Assembly (NCBI GenBank): GCA_963695175.1
Contig: CAVOGG010000001.1
Coordinates: forward strand, 1-64,000
From: Fodinibacter sp963695175
Lineage (GTDB): Bacteria > Actinomycetota > Actinomycetes > Actinomycetales > Dermatophilaceae
DNA length: 64,000 nucleotides
Reading direction: 5' to 3'
A program made the translations under genes and the position numbers. Position 1 is the stretch's first letter, and each line of letters begins with the position of its first letter. Positions 51,829 to 59,465 of this stretch are shown in pieces. Below the pieces are notes generated by a model that worked only from the letters and a program-made list of their open reading frames with translations, ran no database searches and was not told where the DNA came from.

Positions 51829-52488
51829 ATGAGCTCTTCGCGGACCTACCGGTCAGAGCTGCGCGACCAGCAGGCGCAGCACACCCGCGCCGTCATCGCG
51901 CGCGAGGCGCGGGCCCGCTTCGTGGCGAAGGGGTGGGCGGGCACGACCGTGCGGTCGGTGGCCGAGGCCGCCGGCGTCTCGGAGGCCACCGTCTACAACG
52001 TCTACGGCAGCAAGGCCGGCCTGGCCGTGTCGCTCATCGACGCCGCCGAGGAGGCGGCGGACGTTCGTCGCGCGGCGACCGACCTGGTCGCGCACGACGG
52101 CGACCCCCGGGCCCAGCTGGCCGCGTTCGTCGGTTTCGACCGCCGGCTGTTCGAGCACGGGGGAGACGTGCTGCGTGTGCTCGCCGAGGGACGTCGGCAA
52201 CACGCGGAGCTGGGTGACGCCTATGACGAGGGTCGCCGCCGCGGGGACGCCGAGCGTCGCAGGGTCATGGACGGCTGGCCGACATCGGTGTGGCGCAACG
52301 GTGTCGACGTCGAGCGGGCCCTCGCCATCTACGCGATGGTCGCCTCGCTCGAGAGCTACGACGTCGCGGTGCGCGAGCGCGGCTGGTCGCCGGCGCAGGT
52401 CGAGGCCTGGTGGCACGAGGCCCTGGCGGACCTCCTGCTCAGGCCAGCCGGCCGAGGTCGGAGCGGCAGCGGCGCTCGAACTCGGTGA
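51829..52488 (+). CDS. TetR-family transcriptional regulator
   Basis: 219-residue TetR regulator. The DNA-binding part is complete: FVAKGWAGTTVRSVAEAAGVSEATVYNVYGSKAGL (about 30-65). The C-terminal ligand domain ends in a low-complexity tail (GRGRSGSGARTR) that overlaps the 3' end of the MerR gene by 50 bases. It is divergent from the SnoaL-like/membrane gene pair, its likely target. Confidence 0.87.
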   Translation: MSSSRTYRSELRDQQAQHTRAVIAREARARFVAKGWAGTTVRSVAEAAGVSEATVYNVYGSKAGLAVSLIDAAEEAADVRRAATDLVAHDGDPRAQLAAFVGFDRRLFEHGGDVLRVLAEGRRQHAELGDAYDEGRRRGDAERRRVMDGWPTSVWRNGVDVERALAIYAMVASLESYDVAVRERGWSPAQVEAWWHEALADLLLRPAGRGRSGSGARTR

Positions 52489-52873
52489 GCTCGGACAGCG
52501 CCGCGTCGATGTCGCGGCGGCGCTGCTCGAGGTCGGCACGGCGCTCGTCGATCTGCCCCAGCACGTACTCGAGCTGGCTGCGCCGCCCACGGGGGACGTC
52601 GTAGAGGTCGATGATCGTGCGGATCTCCTCGAGCGGGAACCCGAGCCGCTTGCCGCGCAGGATCAGGGCGAGCCGGGTGCGGTCGCGACGGTGGTAGACC
52701 CGGGCCGTGCCGCGGCGCTCCGGCGAGATCAGCCCGAGCTCCTCGTAGTGCCGCACCGTGCGGTGGGTGACCCCGAACTCGTCGGCGACCTCGGCGATCG
52801 ACCAGGTGGGGCCACGTTCGCCGGCGGCGACTGCGGCGGGGGAGCCCACGGCATCCGTGGTGGGGGTTGGCAT
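52439..52873 (-). CDS. MerR-family regulator, probable LiuR-type
   Basis: 144-residue MerR protein: SIAEVADEFGVTHRTVRHYEELGLISPERRGTARVYHRRDRTRLALILRGKRLGF is the DNA-binding half and a long coiled coil (DERRADLEQRRRDIDAALSEL) follows. It is divergent from an acyl-CoA dehydrogenase/carboxyltransferase unit with a perfect palindrome between, the arrangement of LiuR, which controls branched-chain amino acid breakdown. No effector Cys cluster is seen, fitting a CoA-ester sensor rather than a metal sensor. Confidence 0.85.
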   Translation of the reverse strand: MPTPTTDAVGSPAAVAAGERGPTWSIAEVADEFGVTHRTVRHYEELGLISPERRGTARVYHRRDRTRLALILRGKRLGFPLEEIRTIIDLYDVPRGRRSQLEYVLGQIDERRADLEQRRRDIDAALSELTEFERRCRSDLGRLA

Positions 52874-52891
52874 ACCGGTGAGTATTGCTTT

Positions 52892-52907
52892 ACGTTGACG
52901 TCAACGT
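52892..52907. promoter_or_regulatory. LiuR-like operator within MerR promoter
   Basis: ACGTTGACGTCAACGT is a perfect 16-bp palindrome, extended by TT and AA on the outside. Reading the minus strand, TTGACG (-35) and CAATAC (-10) flank it with 17-bp spacing, the geometry of MerR-regulated promoters. It lies 66 bases before the acyl-CoA dehydrogenase start and should govern both directions. Confidence 0.8.
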
Positions 52908-52973
52908 CAAGAACGTGACGGCACGCCGCGCCCCGCGACCCGGGGTCGGGACCACCTGCGCGAAGGAGCGCCG

Positions 52974-54164
52974 ATGTACGAGCTGAGCAAGGACCACGAG
53001 GACTTCCGCAAGGTGGTCCGCGAGTTCGCGACCGAGGCCGTCGAGCCGCACGTCGCCCAGTGGGACCGCGAGCACCACTTCCCGGCCGACCTCGTGCCGC
53101 GGCTGGGTGAGCTGGGCCTGTTCGGCCTCGTCGTGCCCGAGGAGTTCGGCGGGTCGCTCGAGGCGTCCGACGGCGGTGCGTTCACCAGCCTGTGCATCGC
53201 GATCGAGGAGCTCGGCCGGGTCGACCAGTCGATCGGCATCACCCTGTCGGCCGGGGTGGGCCTGGGCATCAACCCGATCCTCACCTACGGCAGCCAGGCC
53301 CAGAAGGAGCGCTTCCTGCCCGACCTCGTCGCGGGTCGTGCGCTCGCGGGCTTCGGGCTCACCGAGCCGGATGCCGGTAGCGACGCGGGTGCCACGCGCA
53401 CCAAGGCGGTGCTCGAGAACGACCAGTGGGTGGTCGACGGCTCGAAGGCCTTCATCACCAACTCCGGCACGGCGATCACGTCGGTCGTCACGGTCACGGC
53501 GCGCACCGGTACCGGCGACGACGGCCGTCCCGAGATCTCGGCGATCATGATCCCCTCCGGCACACCGGGGTTCACCGTCGAGGCGCCCTACGACAAGCTC
53601 GGCTGGAACATCTCCGACACCCACGGCCTGGCCTTCGCCGGGTGCCGGGTGCCCGAGGACCACCTGCTGGGCCAGCGCGGCCACGGCTTCCGCCAGTTCC
53701 TCAAGACCCTCGACGACGGCCGCATCGCGATCAGCGCCCTCGCGCTGGGCCTGATCAGCCGGATGCGCGAGGAGGCCACGACCTACGCGAAGACCCGCAC
53801 GGCGTTCGGCAAGCCGATCGGGGTCAACCAGGGCATCGCCTTCCCGATCGCCGACCTGGCCGTCATGGAGGACACCGCTCGCCTGCTCACCTACCGGGCC
53901 GCCTGGCTCAAGGACGAGCAGGAGAGCGGCCGGCGCTCGGTCGCCGAGGTCAAGCAGGCCGCGGCGGTCGCCAAGCTCTACACCTCCGAGGCGGCGGTCT
54001 CGGCGACGCGGATCGCCACCCAGGTCTTCGGCGGCAACGGCTTCATGGAGGAGTACCCCGTGGCCCGGTTCTACCGTGACGCGAAGATCCTCGAGATCGG
54101 CGAGGGCACCTCCGAGGTGCAGCGCATGGTCATCGCCAAGGGCCTGGGCCTCCCCACGGCCTGA
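52974..54164 (+). CDS. Acyl-CoA dehydrogenase (isovaleryl-CoA dehydrogenase-like)
   Basis: 396-residue flavoprotein dehydrogenase. GFGLTEPDAGSDAGATRTKA is the FAD-binding signature (about 122-141), FGKPIGVNQGIAFPIADLA precedes the C-terminal helices, and QVFGGNGFMEEYPVARFYRDAKILEIGEGTSEVQRMVIAK ends the protein. In liu clusters this position belongs to isovaleryl- or short branched-chain acyl-CoA dehydrogenase; specificity is inferred from context. AAGGAG lies just before the ATG. Confidence 0.9.
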   Translation: MYELSKDHEDFRKVVREFATEAVEPHVAQWDREHHFPADLVPRLGELGLFGLVVPEEFGGSLEASDGGAFTSLCIAIEELGRVDQSIGITLSAGVGLGINPILTYGSQAQKERFLPDLVAGRALAGFGLTEPDAGSDAGATRTKAVLENDQWVVDGSKAFITNSGTAITSVVTVTARTGTGDDGRPEISAIMIPSGTPGFTVEAPYDKLGWNISDTHGLAFAGCRVPEDHLLGQRGHGFRQFLKTLDDGRIAISALALGLISRMREEATTYAKTRTAFGKPIGVNQGIAFPIADLAVMEDTARLLTYRAAWLKDEQESGRRSVAEVKQAAAVAKLYTSEAAVSATRIATQVFGGNGFMEEYPVARFYRDAKILEIGEGTSEVQRMVIAKGLGLPTA

Positions 54165-54237
54165 CATCCTCGAGTCGGGTGCTCGGGTGCCTGCCCCGGC
54201 AACCACCTGAGCACCCGCCTCGGACACAACGAAAGGT

Positions 54238-55872
54238 ATGCCGGTGACCCCGGACCTCGAGCAGCCCGCCACCACGACGCCGGACCCGGTGCACACCGCC
54301 GTGCCAGGCGCGGAGTCCGTCGTCGGCGACCCGCGCGTCGCCGACGTGCGGGCGCGGCTGGAAGCCGCGCACACGGCATCCGAGCGACCGACCGAGAAGG
54401 CCGCCGCCAAGCTCGCGAGCCAGAACAAGCTCTACGTGCGCGACCGGATCGCCCTGCTGGTCGACGACGGCAGCTTCGTCGAGGACGGTCGGTACGCGAA
54501 CTCGCGGGCGGCCGGGCTGCCCGCCGACGGGGTGGTCACCGGGCGTGGCACGGTCGACGGGCGGGCCGTCGTGGTCATCGCCAACGACCCCACCGTCAAG
54601 GCGGGGTCGTGGGGGGCGCGCACCGTCGAGAAGATCGTGCGTGCCACGGAAACCGCACTGCGCGAGGAGCTTCCGGTCTTCTGGCTGGTCGACAGCGCCG
54701 GTGCCCGGATCACCGACCAGGTCGAGATGTTCCCGGGTCGGCGAGGGGCCGGGCGGATCTTCCACAACCAGGTGGCGCTGTCGGGCAAGGTGCCGCAGAT
54801 CTGCTGCCTGTTCGGCCCGTCGGCGGCCGGCGGGGCGTACATCCCCAGCTTCTGCGACGTCATCATCATGGTCGAGGGCAACGCCTCGATGTACCTGGGC
54901 TCACCGCGGATGGCCGAGATGGTCGTCGGCGAGAAGGTCTCCCTCGAGGAGATGGGCGGCGCCCGGATGCACTGCACCGTCTCGGGCGTCGGCGACCTGC
55001 TCGCCCACGACGACACCGAGGCCATCGAGCTCGCCCGGCTCTACTTCTCGTACCTGCCCGGCAGCTGGCGCACCCCGCTGCCGACGTACCACCCGGAGGA
55101 GCCGGCGCAGCCGCTGACCCGGGCGTCGGTGCCCGAGCGCGAGAGCCAGCCGTTCGACGTGCACGACTTCATCGACGGGCTCGTCGACGACGGCAGCTTC
55201 TTCGAGGTCAAGCCGCTGTTCGCGGCCGAGCTGGTCGTCGGCTTCGCCCGGATGGACGGCGAGACGGTCGGCATCGTCGCCAACAACTCCGCCGTCAAGG
55301 GCGGGGTGCTGTTCAGCGACTCGGCCGACAAGGCGTCGCGCTTCATCTGGCTGTGCGACGCCTTCTCGGTGCCGCTGGTCTACCTCGCCGACGTGCCCGG
55401 CTTCATGATCGGGTCCGAGGTCGAGCGCGGCGGCATCATCCGGCACGGCGCCAAGATGGTCTCGGCGGTGGCGTCGGCGACGGTGCCGCAGTTCTGCGTG
55501 GTCGTGCGCAAGGCGTACGGCGCCGGGCTCTACGCGATGGGCGGGCCGGGCTTCGGGCCTGACGCCACGATCGCGCTGCCCACCGCCCGGATCGCCGTGA
55601 TGGGGCCCGAGGCCGCGGTGAACGCGGTGTACGCCAACAAGATCGCCGAGGTCGAGGCCGCCGAGGGGGCCGAGGCGCGCGACGCGTTCGTGGCCGCCCG
55701 GCGCGCGGAGTACGAGGCCGACGTCGACCTCGAGCGGCTGGCCGCCGACCTGGTCATCGACCAGGTCGTCGAGGCCGACGCCCTGCGTGGAGAGCTGCTG
55801 CACCGGCTGCGCTACGCCGCCCGGCGCGACCGCCACTTCGCCGACAAGCGCCGCGACGTCCCCCCGGTCTGA
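54238..55872 (+). CDS. Acyl-CoA carboxyltransferase beta subunit (methylcrotonyl-CoA type)
   Basis: 544-residue carboxyltransferase with both crotonase-like halves: CoA-binding GGAYIPSFCDVIIM and LGSPRMAEMVVGEKVSLEEMGGARMH in the first, VYLADVPGFMIGSEVERGGIIRHGAKM and KAYGAGLYAMGGPGFGPDATIALPTARIAVMGPEAAV in the second. Linkage to the LiuR-like gene and the dehydrogenase points to methylcrotonyl-CoA carboxylase (liuB). The biotin subunit is not adjacent; AccA3 at 40.5 kb could serve. ATG after GAAAGG; a GTG six bases later has better spacing. Confidence 0.87.
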   Translation: MPVTPDLEQPATTTPDPVHTAVPGAESVVGDPRVADVRARLEAAHTASERPTEKAAAKLASQNKLYVRDRIALLVDDGSFVEDGRYANSRAAGLPADGVVTGRGTVDGRAVVVIANDPTVKAGSWGARTVEKIVRATETALREELPVFWLVDSAGARITDQVEMFPGRRGAGRIFHNQVALSGKVPQICCLFGPSAAGGAYIPSFCDVIIMVEGNASMYLGSPRMAEMVVGEKVSLEEMGGARMHCTVSGVGDLLAHDDTEAIELARLYFSYLPGSWRTPLPTYHPEEPAQPLTRASVPERESQPFDVHDFIDGLVDDGSFFEVKPLFAAELVVGFARMDGETVGIVANNSAVKGGVLFSDSADKASRFIWLCDAFSVPLVYLADVPGFMIGSEVERGGIIRHGAKMVSAVASATVPQFCVVVRKAYGAGLYAMGGPGFGPDATIALPTARIAVMGPEAAVNAVYANKIAEVEAAEGAEARDAFVAARRAEYEADVDLERLAADLVIDQVVEADALRGELLHRLRYAARRDRHFADKRRDVPPV

Positions 55873-55887
55873 CCGGTCGCGAGAACG

Positions 55888-55959
55888 GCGAAGTCAGGAG
55901 CACTTCGCGGGGTCAGGATCGGATACGGCCATGACTGCGCGAACTGCTCCTGACTTCGC
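55888..55959. repeat. Long inverted repeat between convergent genes
   Basis: Arms 55888-55909 and 55938-55959 are reverse complements at 21 of 22 positions (core GAAGTCAGGAGC / GCTCCTGACTTC) with a 28-base loop. The design is like the family 1 elements but the sequence differs. It lies between the carboxyltransferase gene and maf and may be their shared terminator. Confidence 0.75.
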
Positions 55960-55973
55960 GAGAAATGAGGGGG

Positions 55974-56675
55974 TCAGGCGTCCCCGACGGGGGTGCGCAG
56001 GTCGTGCCAGGCGACGCCGAGCTCGCGCACCAGCTCGCGCAGCAGCGGGAGCGAGACGCCGATGACGTTGCTCGGGTCGCCCTCGATGCCGGAGACGTAG
56101 GGCCCGCCCAGGCCGTCGAGGGTGAAGGCGCCGGCCACCCGCAGCGGCTCCCCGGTGGCGACGTAGGCGTCGACCTCCGCGTCGTCGAGGTCGGCGAAGT
56201 GCACCGTCGTGGATGCCGTGCCGCCCACCATGCCGCCGGAGCCGCCGGCGTCGGTGTCGCGCAGGTCGACCAGCCAGTGACCGGTGTGGAGCACCCCCGT
56301 GCCGCCCCGCATCCGTCGCCATCGTGCCGCCGCCTCGACGGCATCGGCCGGCTTCCCGTGCACCTCGCCGTCGAGCTCGAGCACCGAGTCGCACCCGAGC
56401 ACGAGGATGCCGTGCGGCAGGTCCGCGTCCGCCTCGCCGAAGGTGTCGTCGACCTCGAGTGCGGCCACCACGTCCTCGGCCTTGGCCCGCGCCAGCAGGA
56501 GGGCCACGTCGGCCGCCTCGAGCGGCTCGCCGGCGACGTCCTGCGCCGCCGCCACGACGGCATCCTCGTCGACCGACGACACCTGCACGAGCGGGTCGAC
56601 CCCGGCGGCCCGCAGGGTGCTGCGGCGGGCCGGCGAGGCGGAGGCGAGGAGCAGCGCGAGGGGTGCGGACGGCAT
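55974..56675 (-). CDS. maf: Maf-like nucleotide pyrophosphatase
   Basis: Maf/YhdE family pyrophosphatase that removes abnormal or surplus nucleotides (dTTP/UTP or m7GTP types). The 233-residue protein has LLLASASPARRSTLRAAGV at the start, the GCDSVLELDGEVHGKP metal and nucleotide region, and IEGDPSNVIGVSLPLL near the end. An internal insert of about 15 Gly/Asp residues follows LRDTDAGG. The ATG at 56675 has a TAGGTT box seven bases upstream (leaderless). In mycobacteria maf sits next to accE5/accD5; here about 6.4 kb separates them. Confidence 0.9.
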   Translation of the reverse strand: MPSAPLALLLASASPARRSTLRAAGVDPLVQVSSVDEDAVVAAAQDVAGEPLEAADVALLLARAKAEDVVAALEVDDTFGEADADLPHGILVLGCDSVLELDGEVHGKPADAVEAAARWRRMRGGTGVLHTGHWLVDLRDTDAGGSGGMVGGTASTTVHFADLDDAEVDAYVATGEPLRVAGAFTLDGLGGPYVSGIEGDPSNVIGVSLPLLRELVRELGVAWHDLRTPVGDA

Positions 56676-56741
56676 ACGGCACAACCTAGTGCGGGGGCCG
56701 CGGCACCCGCCCCGTGGGTGCGGTGGCCAGCGCCTCCAGGA

Positions 56742-56809
56742 ACATGCAGTCGAGGGGCTCTGACCCGGCCCTGAGCATGGCGGTGGGCCCGCAGGGGCCG
56801 ACTGCATGT
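56742..56809. repeat. Inverted repeat between maf and antiporter gene
   Basis: ACATGCAGTCG (56742-56752) and CGACTGCATGT (56799-56809) are perfect reverse complements 46 bases apart, and GAGGGGCTCTGACCCGGCCC with GGGCCCGCAGGGGCC gives further pairing inside. It is downstream of the antiporter and upstream of maf, so it may be a terminator. Confidence 0.55.
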
Positions 56810-56868
56810 CACGGGACGCACCCCCTCGAAGGCTCGCCGCCACCAGAGCGCCTCGTGCGCGGTCGGGC

Positions 56869-58779
56869 TCAGCCGACGATCTCGTCGACGTAGCACCAGC
56901 GCCACGCCTCGCCTGGCTCGATGCTGCGCATCACCGGGTGGCCCGCCTCGTGGAAGTGGGCCTCGGCGTGCTTGCCGATCGAGGAGTCGCAGCAACCCAC
57001 CTGCCCGCACTCGGCGCAGGCCCGCAGGTGCACCCAGGTGAGGCCCTCGGCGATGCACCGCGGGCACCCCTCGGCGCTGGACGGGGCCTTGGGTGTCTCG
57101 GCGGCCGCGAGGTGCTCGCACGCGCCGGCGATCCGGTCGGGCGGGCGCAGCGGGGAGCCGCGCACGGCGCCGGCCCGCGTCGCCCCCCAGATCAGCGCGG
57201 ACTCCTCGGCGTCGAGCTGGCCCAGGACGGAGGTCAGCACCTCGTGGTCGACCCCGCCACTGTCCCGGATGCGGAGCAGCTCGGCCCGCTCCTCGCGGAT
57301 CATCTCGGTGCGGACCCGGGCCCGCGCCTCGCTCGGCGTCTCGTCGTCCCCGGGCCCGAGGGTGCCCAGGCGCTCCCAGCTGCGGTTGACCCGGGCGGTG
57401 GCCTGGTCGCGGATCGCCGCGACGGTGGGCTCGTCGGCGGACGGGTCGGACTCGATGAGCCGCAGGCCGGCACCGGTCGTCGCGCCGAGCACTGTCGCCT
57501 CCTGGAGGGCGTCCTCGCGGGGGTCGGGGCCGCGCACGTCGAGGGCGCGGGCGAGCGCGGGCAGGGTCGCGCCCTGCAGCAGGAGGGTGCCGACGGTGAC
57601 GACCAGGGCGATGACGACGAGCTGGGCCCGCAGCGGGGTCTCCTCGGGAAGGGTCAGGGCGGCAGCCAGAGTGACCACCCCGCGCATGCCCGCCCACGAC
57701 CCCACGAGCGCGCCGCGTAGCCGGTCGCGGCGGTCGACGCCGGCGTCGGCACGCCGGTTGCTCAACAGCGTGAAGGGGATCATCCACACCGGCCGGAGCA
57801 CCAGGCAGGTGACGAGCACGGCCAGGCCGACCGCGAGGGTGCGGGCCACCGAGAGCTCGTCGTCGTTGGCCACGTCGTCGAGCAGGCCTGCGATCTGAAG
57901 CCCGATGAGCAGGAACACCGCGTTCTCGAGGATGAAGATGATGCTCGACCAGTTGATCCGCTCCGACAGCCGGGACGGTGCGGTCTGGAGGATCGGCGCC
58001 TTGTGCGCGAGCAGGAGGCCGGCGGTGACCACCGCGAGCACCCCCGAGGCGCCGACCTGCTCGGCCGGCACGTACGCGAGGTAGGGGGCGACGAAGGACA
58101 GTGCGGTGTCGGCCGGCACCTCGGTGAGGTGCTTGCGCATCAGCCCGATGACGAAGAACGCGACCACGCCGATGGCCACGCCGCCCACCGACGCGATCAG
58201 CAGGTCGATGCCGACCGACGAGACGGTCACCTCCTGGGCGTCCTCGCCGCGGCTGCCGACACCGTGGGCGACGACGAGCCCGGCGGCCGCCAGCGCGGTG
58301 CGCAACGTGACCAGGGCGGTGGCGTCGTTGAGCAGCGACTCACCCTCGAGGATGGTGGTGATCCGCCGCGGCAGCCCGATCTGGCGGGCCACGGAGGTGG
58401 CGGCCACGGCATCCGGCGGGGCGACGATCGCACCCAGGGCGAGGGCCAGTGCGAAGGAGATCGGCAGCAGCAGCCAGGCGACGAGCCCCACCCCGAGGGC
58501 GGTGAAGAGCACCAGCCCCACCGACAGGCTGAGGATGGCGCCGCGGTGCGCCCGCACGTCGAGCAGCGAGGTCGACAGGGCGGCGGCGTAGAGCAGCGGT
58601 GGCAGCAGCCCGTAGAGCACGAGCTCGCTGGACAGGCGCACCTCGGGTACCCCGGGCACGAACGACAGCACGGCTCCGACGACGAGCAGGGCGATGGGCG
58701 TCGGGATGCCGGTCGGCCGCAGCCGGCTGACCAGGATGACGACGAGGACGATGGCGACGACGAGTGCGGCGAGCTCCAC
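56869..58779 (-). CDS. Na+/H+ antiporter (CPA1/NhaP-type) fused to a UBP zinc finger
   Basis: 636-residue protein. Residues about 1-400 form a CPA1 antiporter with about 12 transmembrane segments and the ion-binding helix LALGAIVAPPDAVAATSVAR (about 115-134). A soluble helical linker runs to about 560. The C-terminus is a UBP-type zinc finger: CPRCIAEG, LRACAECGQVGCCDSS, KHAEAHFHEAGHPV and WRWCYVDE supply the Cys and His ligands. Such a finger in eukaryotes binds the ubiquitin C-terminus; its role here is unknown. The start is GTG at 58779; the gene follows a TetR gene by 17 bases. Confidence 0.88.
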   Translation of the reverse strand: MELAALVVAIVLVVILVSRLRPTGIPTPIALLVVGAVLSFVPGVPEVRLSSELVLYGLLPPLLYAAALSTSLLDVRAHRGAILSLSVGLVLFTALGVGLVAWLLLPISFALALALGAIVAPPDAVAATSVARQIGLPRRITTILEGESLLNDATALVTLRTALAAAGLVVAHGVGSRGEDAQEVTVSSVGIDLLIASVGGVAIGVVAFFVIGLMRKHLTEVPADTALSFVAPYLAYVPAEQVGASGVLAVVTAGLLLAHKAPILQTAPSRLSERINWSSIIFILENAVFLLIGLQIAGLLDDVANDDELSVARTLAVGLAVLVTCLVLRPVWMIPFTLLSNRRADAGVDRRDRLRGALVGSWAGMRGVVTLAAALTLPEETPLRAQLVVIALVVTVGTLLLQGATLPALARALDVRGPDPREDALQEATVLGATTGAGLRLIESDPSADEPTVAAIRDQATARVNRSWERLGTLGPGDDETPSEARARVRTEMIREERAELLRIRDSGGVDHEVLTSVLGQLDAEESALIWGATRAGAVRGSPLRPPDRIAGACEHLAAAETPKAPSSAEGCPRCIAEGLTWVHLRACAECGQVGCCDSSIGKHAEAHFHEAGHPVMRSIEPGEAWRWCYVDEIVG

Positions 58780-58796
58780 AGGGAGGATTGTCGCTG

Positions 58797-59402
58797 CTAC
58801 CGGGGCTTCGGGGAGAGATCGCCCGTCAGGTAGTGCTCGAGGACCGGCCCGATGGCCGCGACGAGCTCCTCGGGGGAGGCGTCGACGAGGCGTGGCACGC
58901 CGACCACGTGCCGGGCGAAGGCCAGGCCCGCCATCTGGGCGGCGGTGAGCGCAGCCCGCAGCTCGGGCTGGTCGCCACCGAGGTGGTGGGCCAGCGGGCC
59001 GAGGAGGCGTTCCATGAGCAGGTCGCGCACCCGCTCGGCCGCTTCCTCCTCGGAGGCCGCGGCGCGCAGCAGGCCGGTCATGGTGCGACGGGCCTCGGGC
59101 GTGTCGAGCATCCCCACGGCGAACGTGGCGAGCCGGAAGCCGACGCCCTCGCGTCCCGGGGCGAGCAGCGCCGGCATCACCTGCTCGGGGTCGAAGGGCA
59201 GGTCGACGACCGCGACGAAGAGGTCCTGCTTGCTGCCGAAGTAGTGGGTGACCAAGCGGGCGTCGACCCCGGCGTCGCGCGCGATGGCGCGCATCGTGGT
59301 GCCCGGGTAGCCCTGCTCGGCGAAGGCCCGGGACGCCGCGGCGAGGATCGCCTCACGCGTGCCGCTGCCCGCAGGCCTGCGACCCCTCGTGCCAGCAGCC
59401 AC
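58797..59402 (-). CDS. TetR-family transcriptional regulator
   Basis: 201-residue TetR protein with the complete DNA-binding helices AEQGYPGTTMRAIARDAGVDARLVTHYFGSKQDLF (about 28-62) and a C-terminal TetR_C_17-like domain. GTG start after a GAGGAGG site four bases upstream; CATACT lies further upstream as a -10. Being 17 bases before the antiporter-UBP gene on the same strand, it probably controls that operon. Confidence 0.85.
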   Translation of the reverse strand: MAAGTRGRRPAGSGTREAILAAASRAFAEQGYPGTTMRAIARDAGVDARLVTHYFGSKQDLFVAVVDLPFDPEQVMPALLAPGREGVGFRLATFAVGMLDTPEARRTMTGLLRAAASEEEAAERVRDLLMERLLGPLAHHLGGDQPELRAALTAAQMAGLAFARHVVGVPRLVDASPEELVAAIGPVLEHYLTGDLSPKPR

Positions 59403-59465
59403 CGCGCCTCCTCGTCGACATTCCTCACGTGGGGAAAAGTATGCCGTGTGGGGGCCGCCTGCGGT

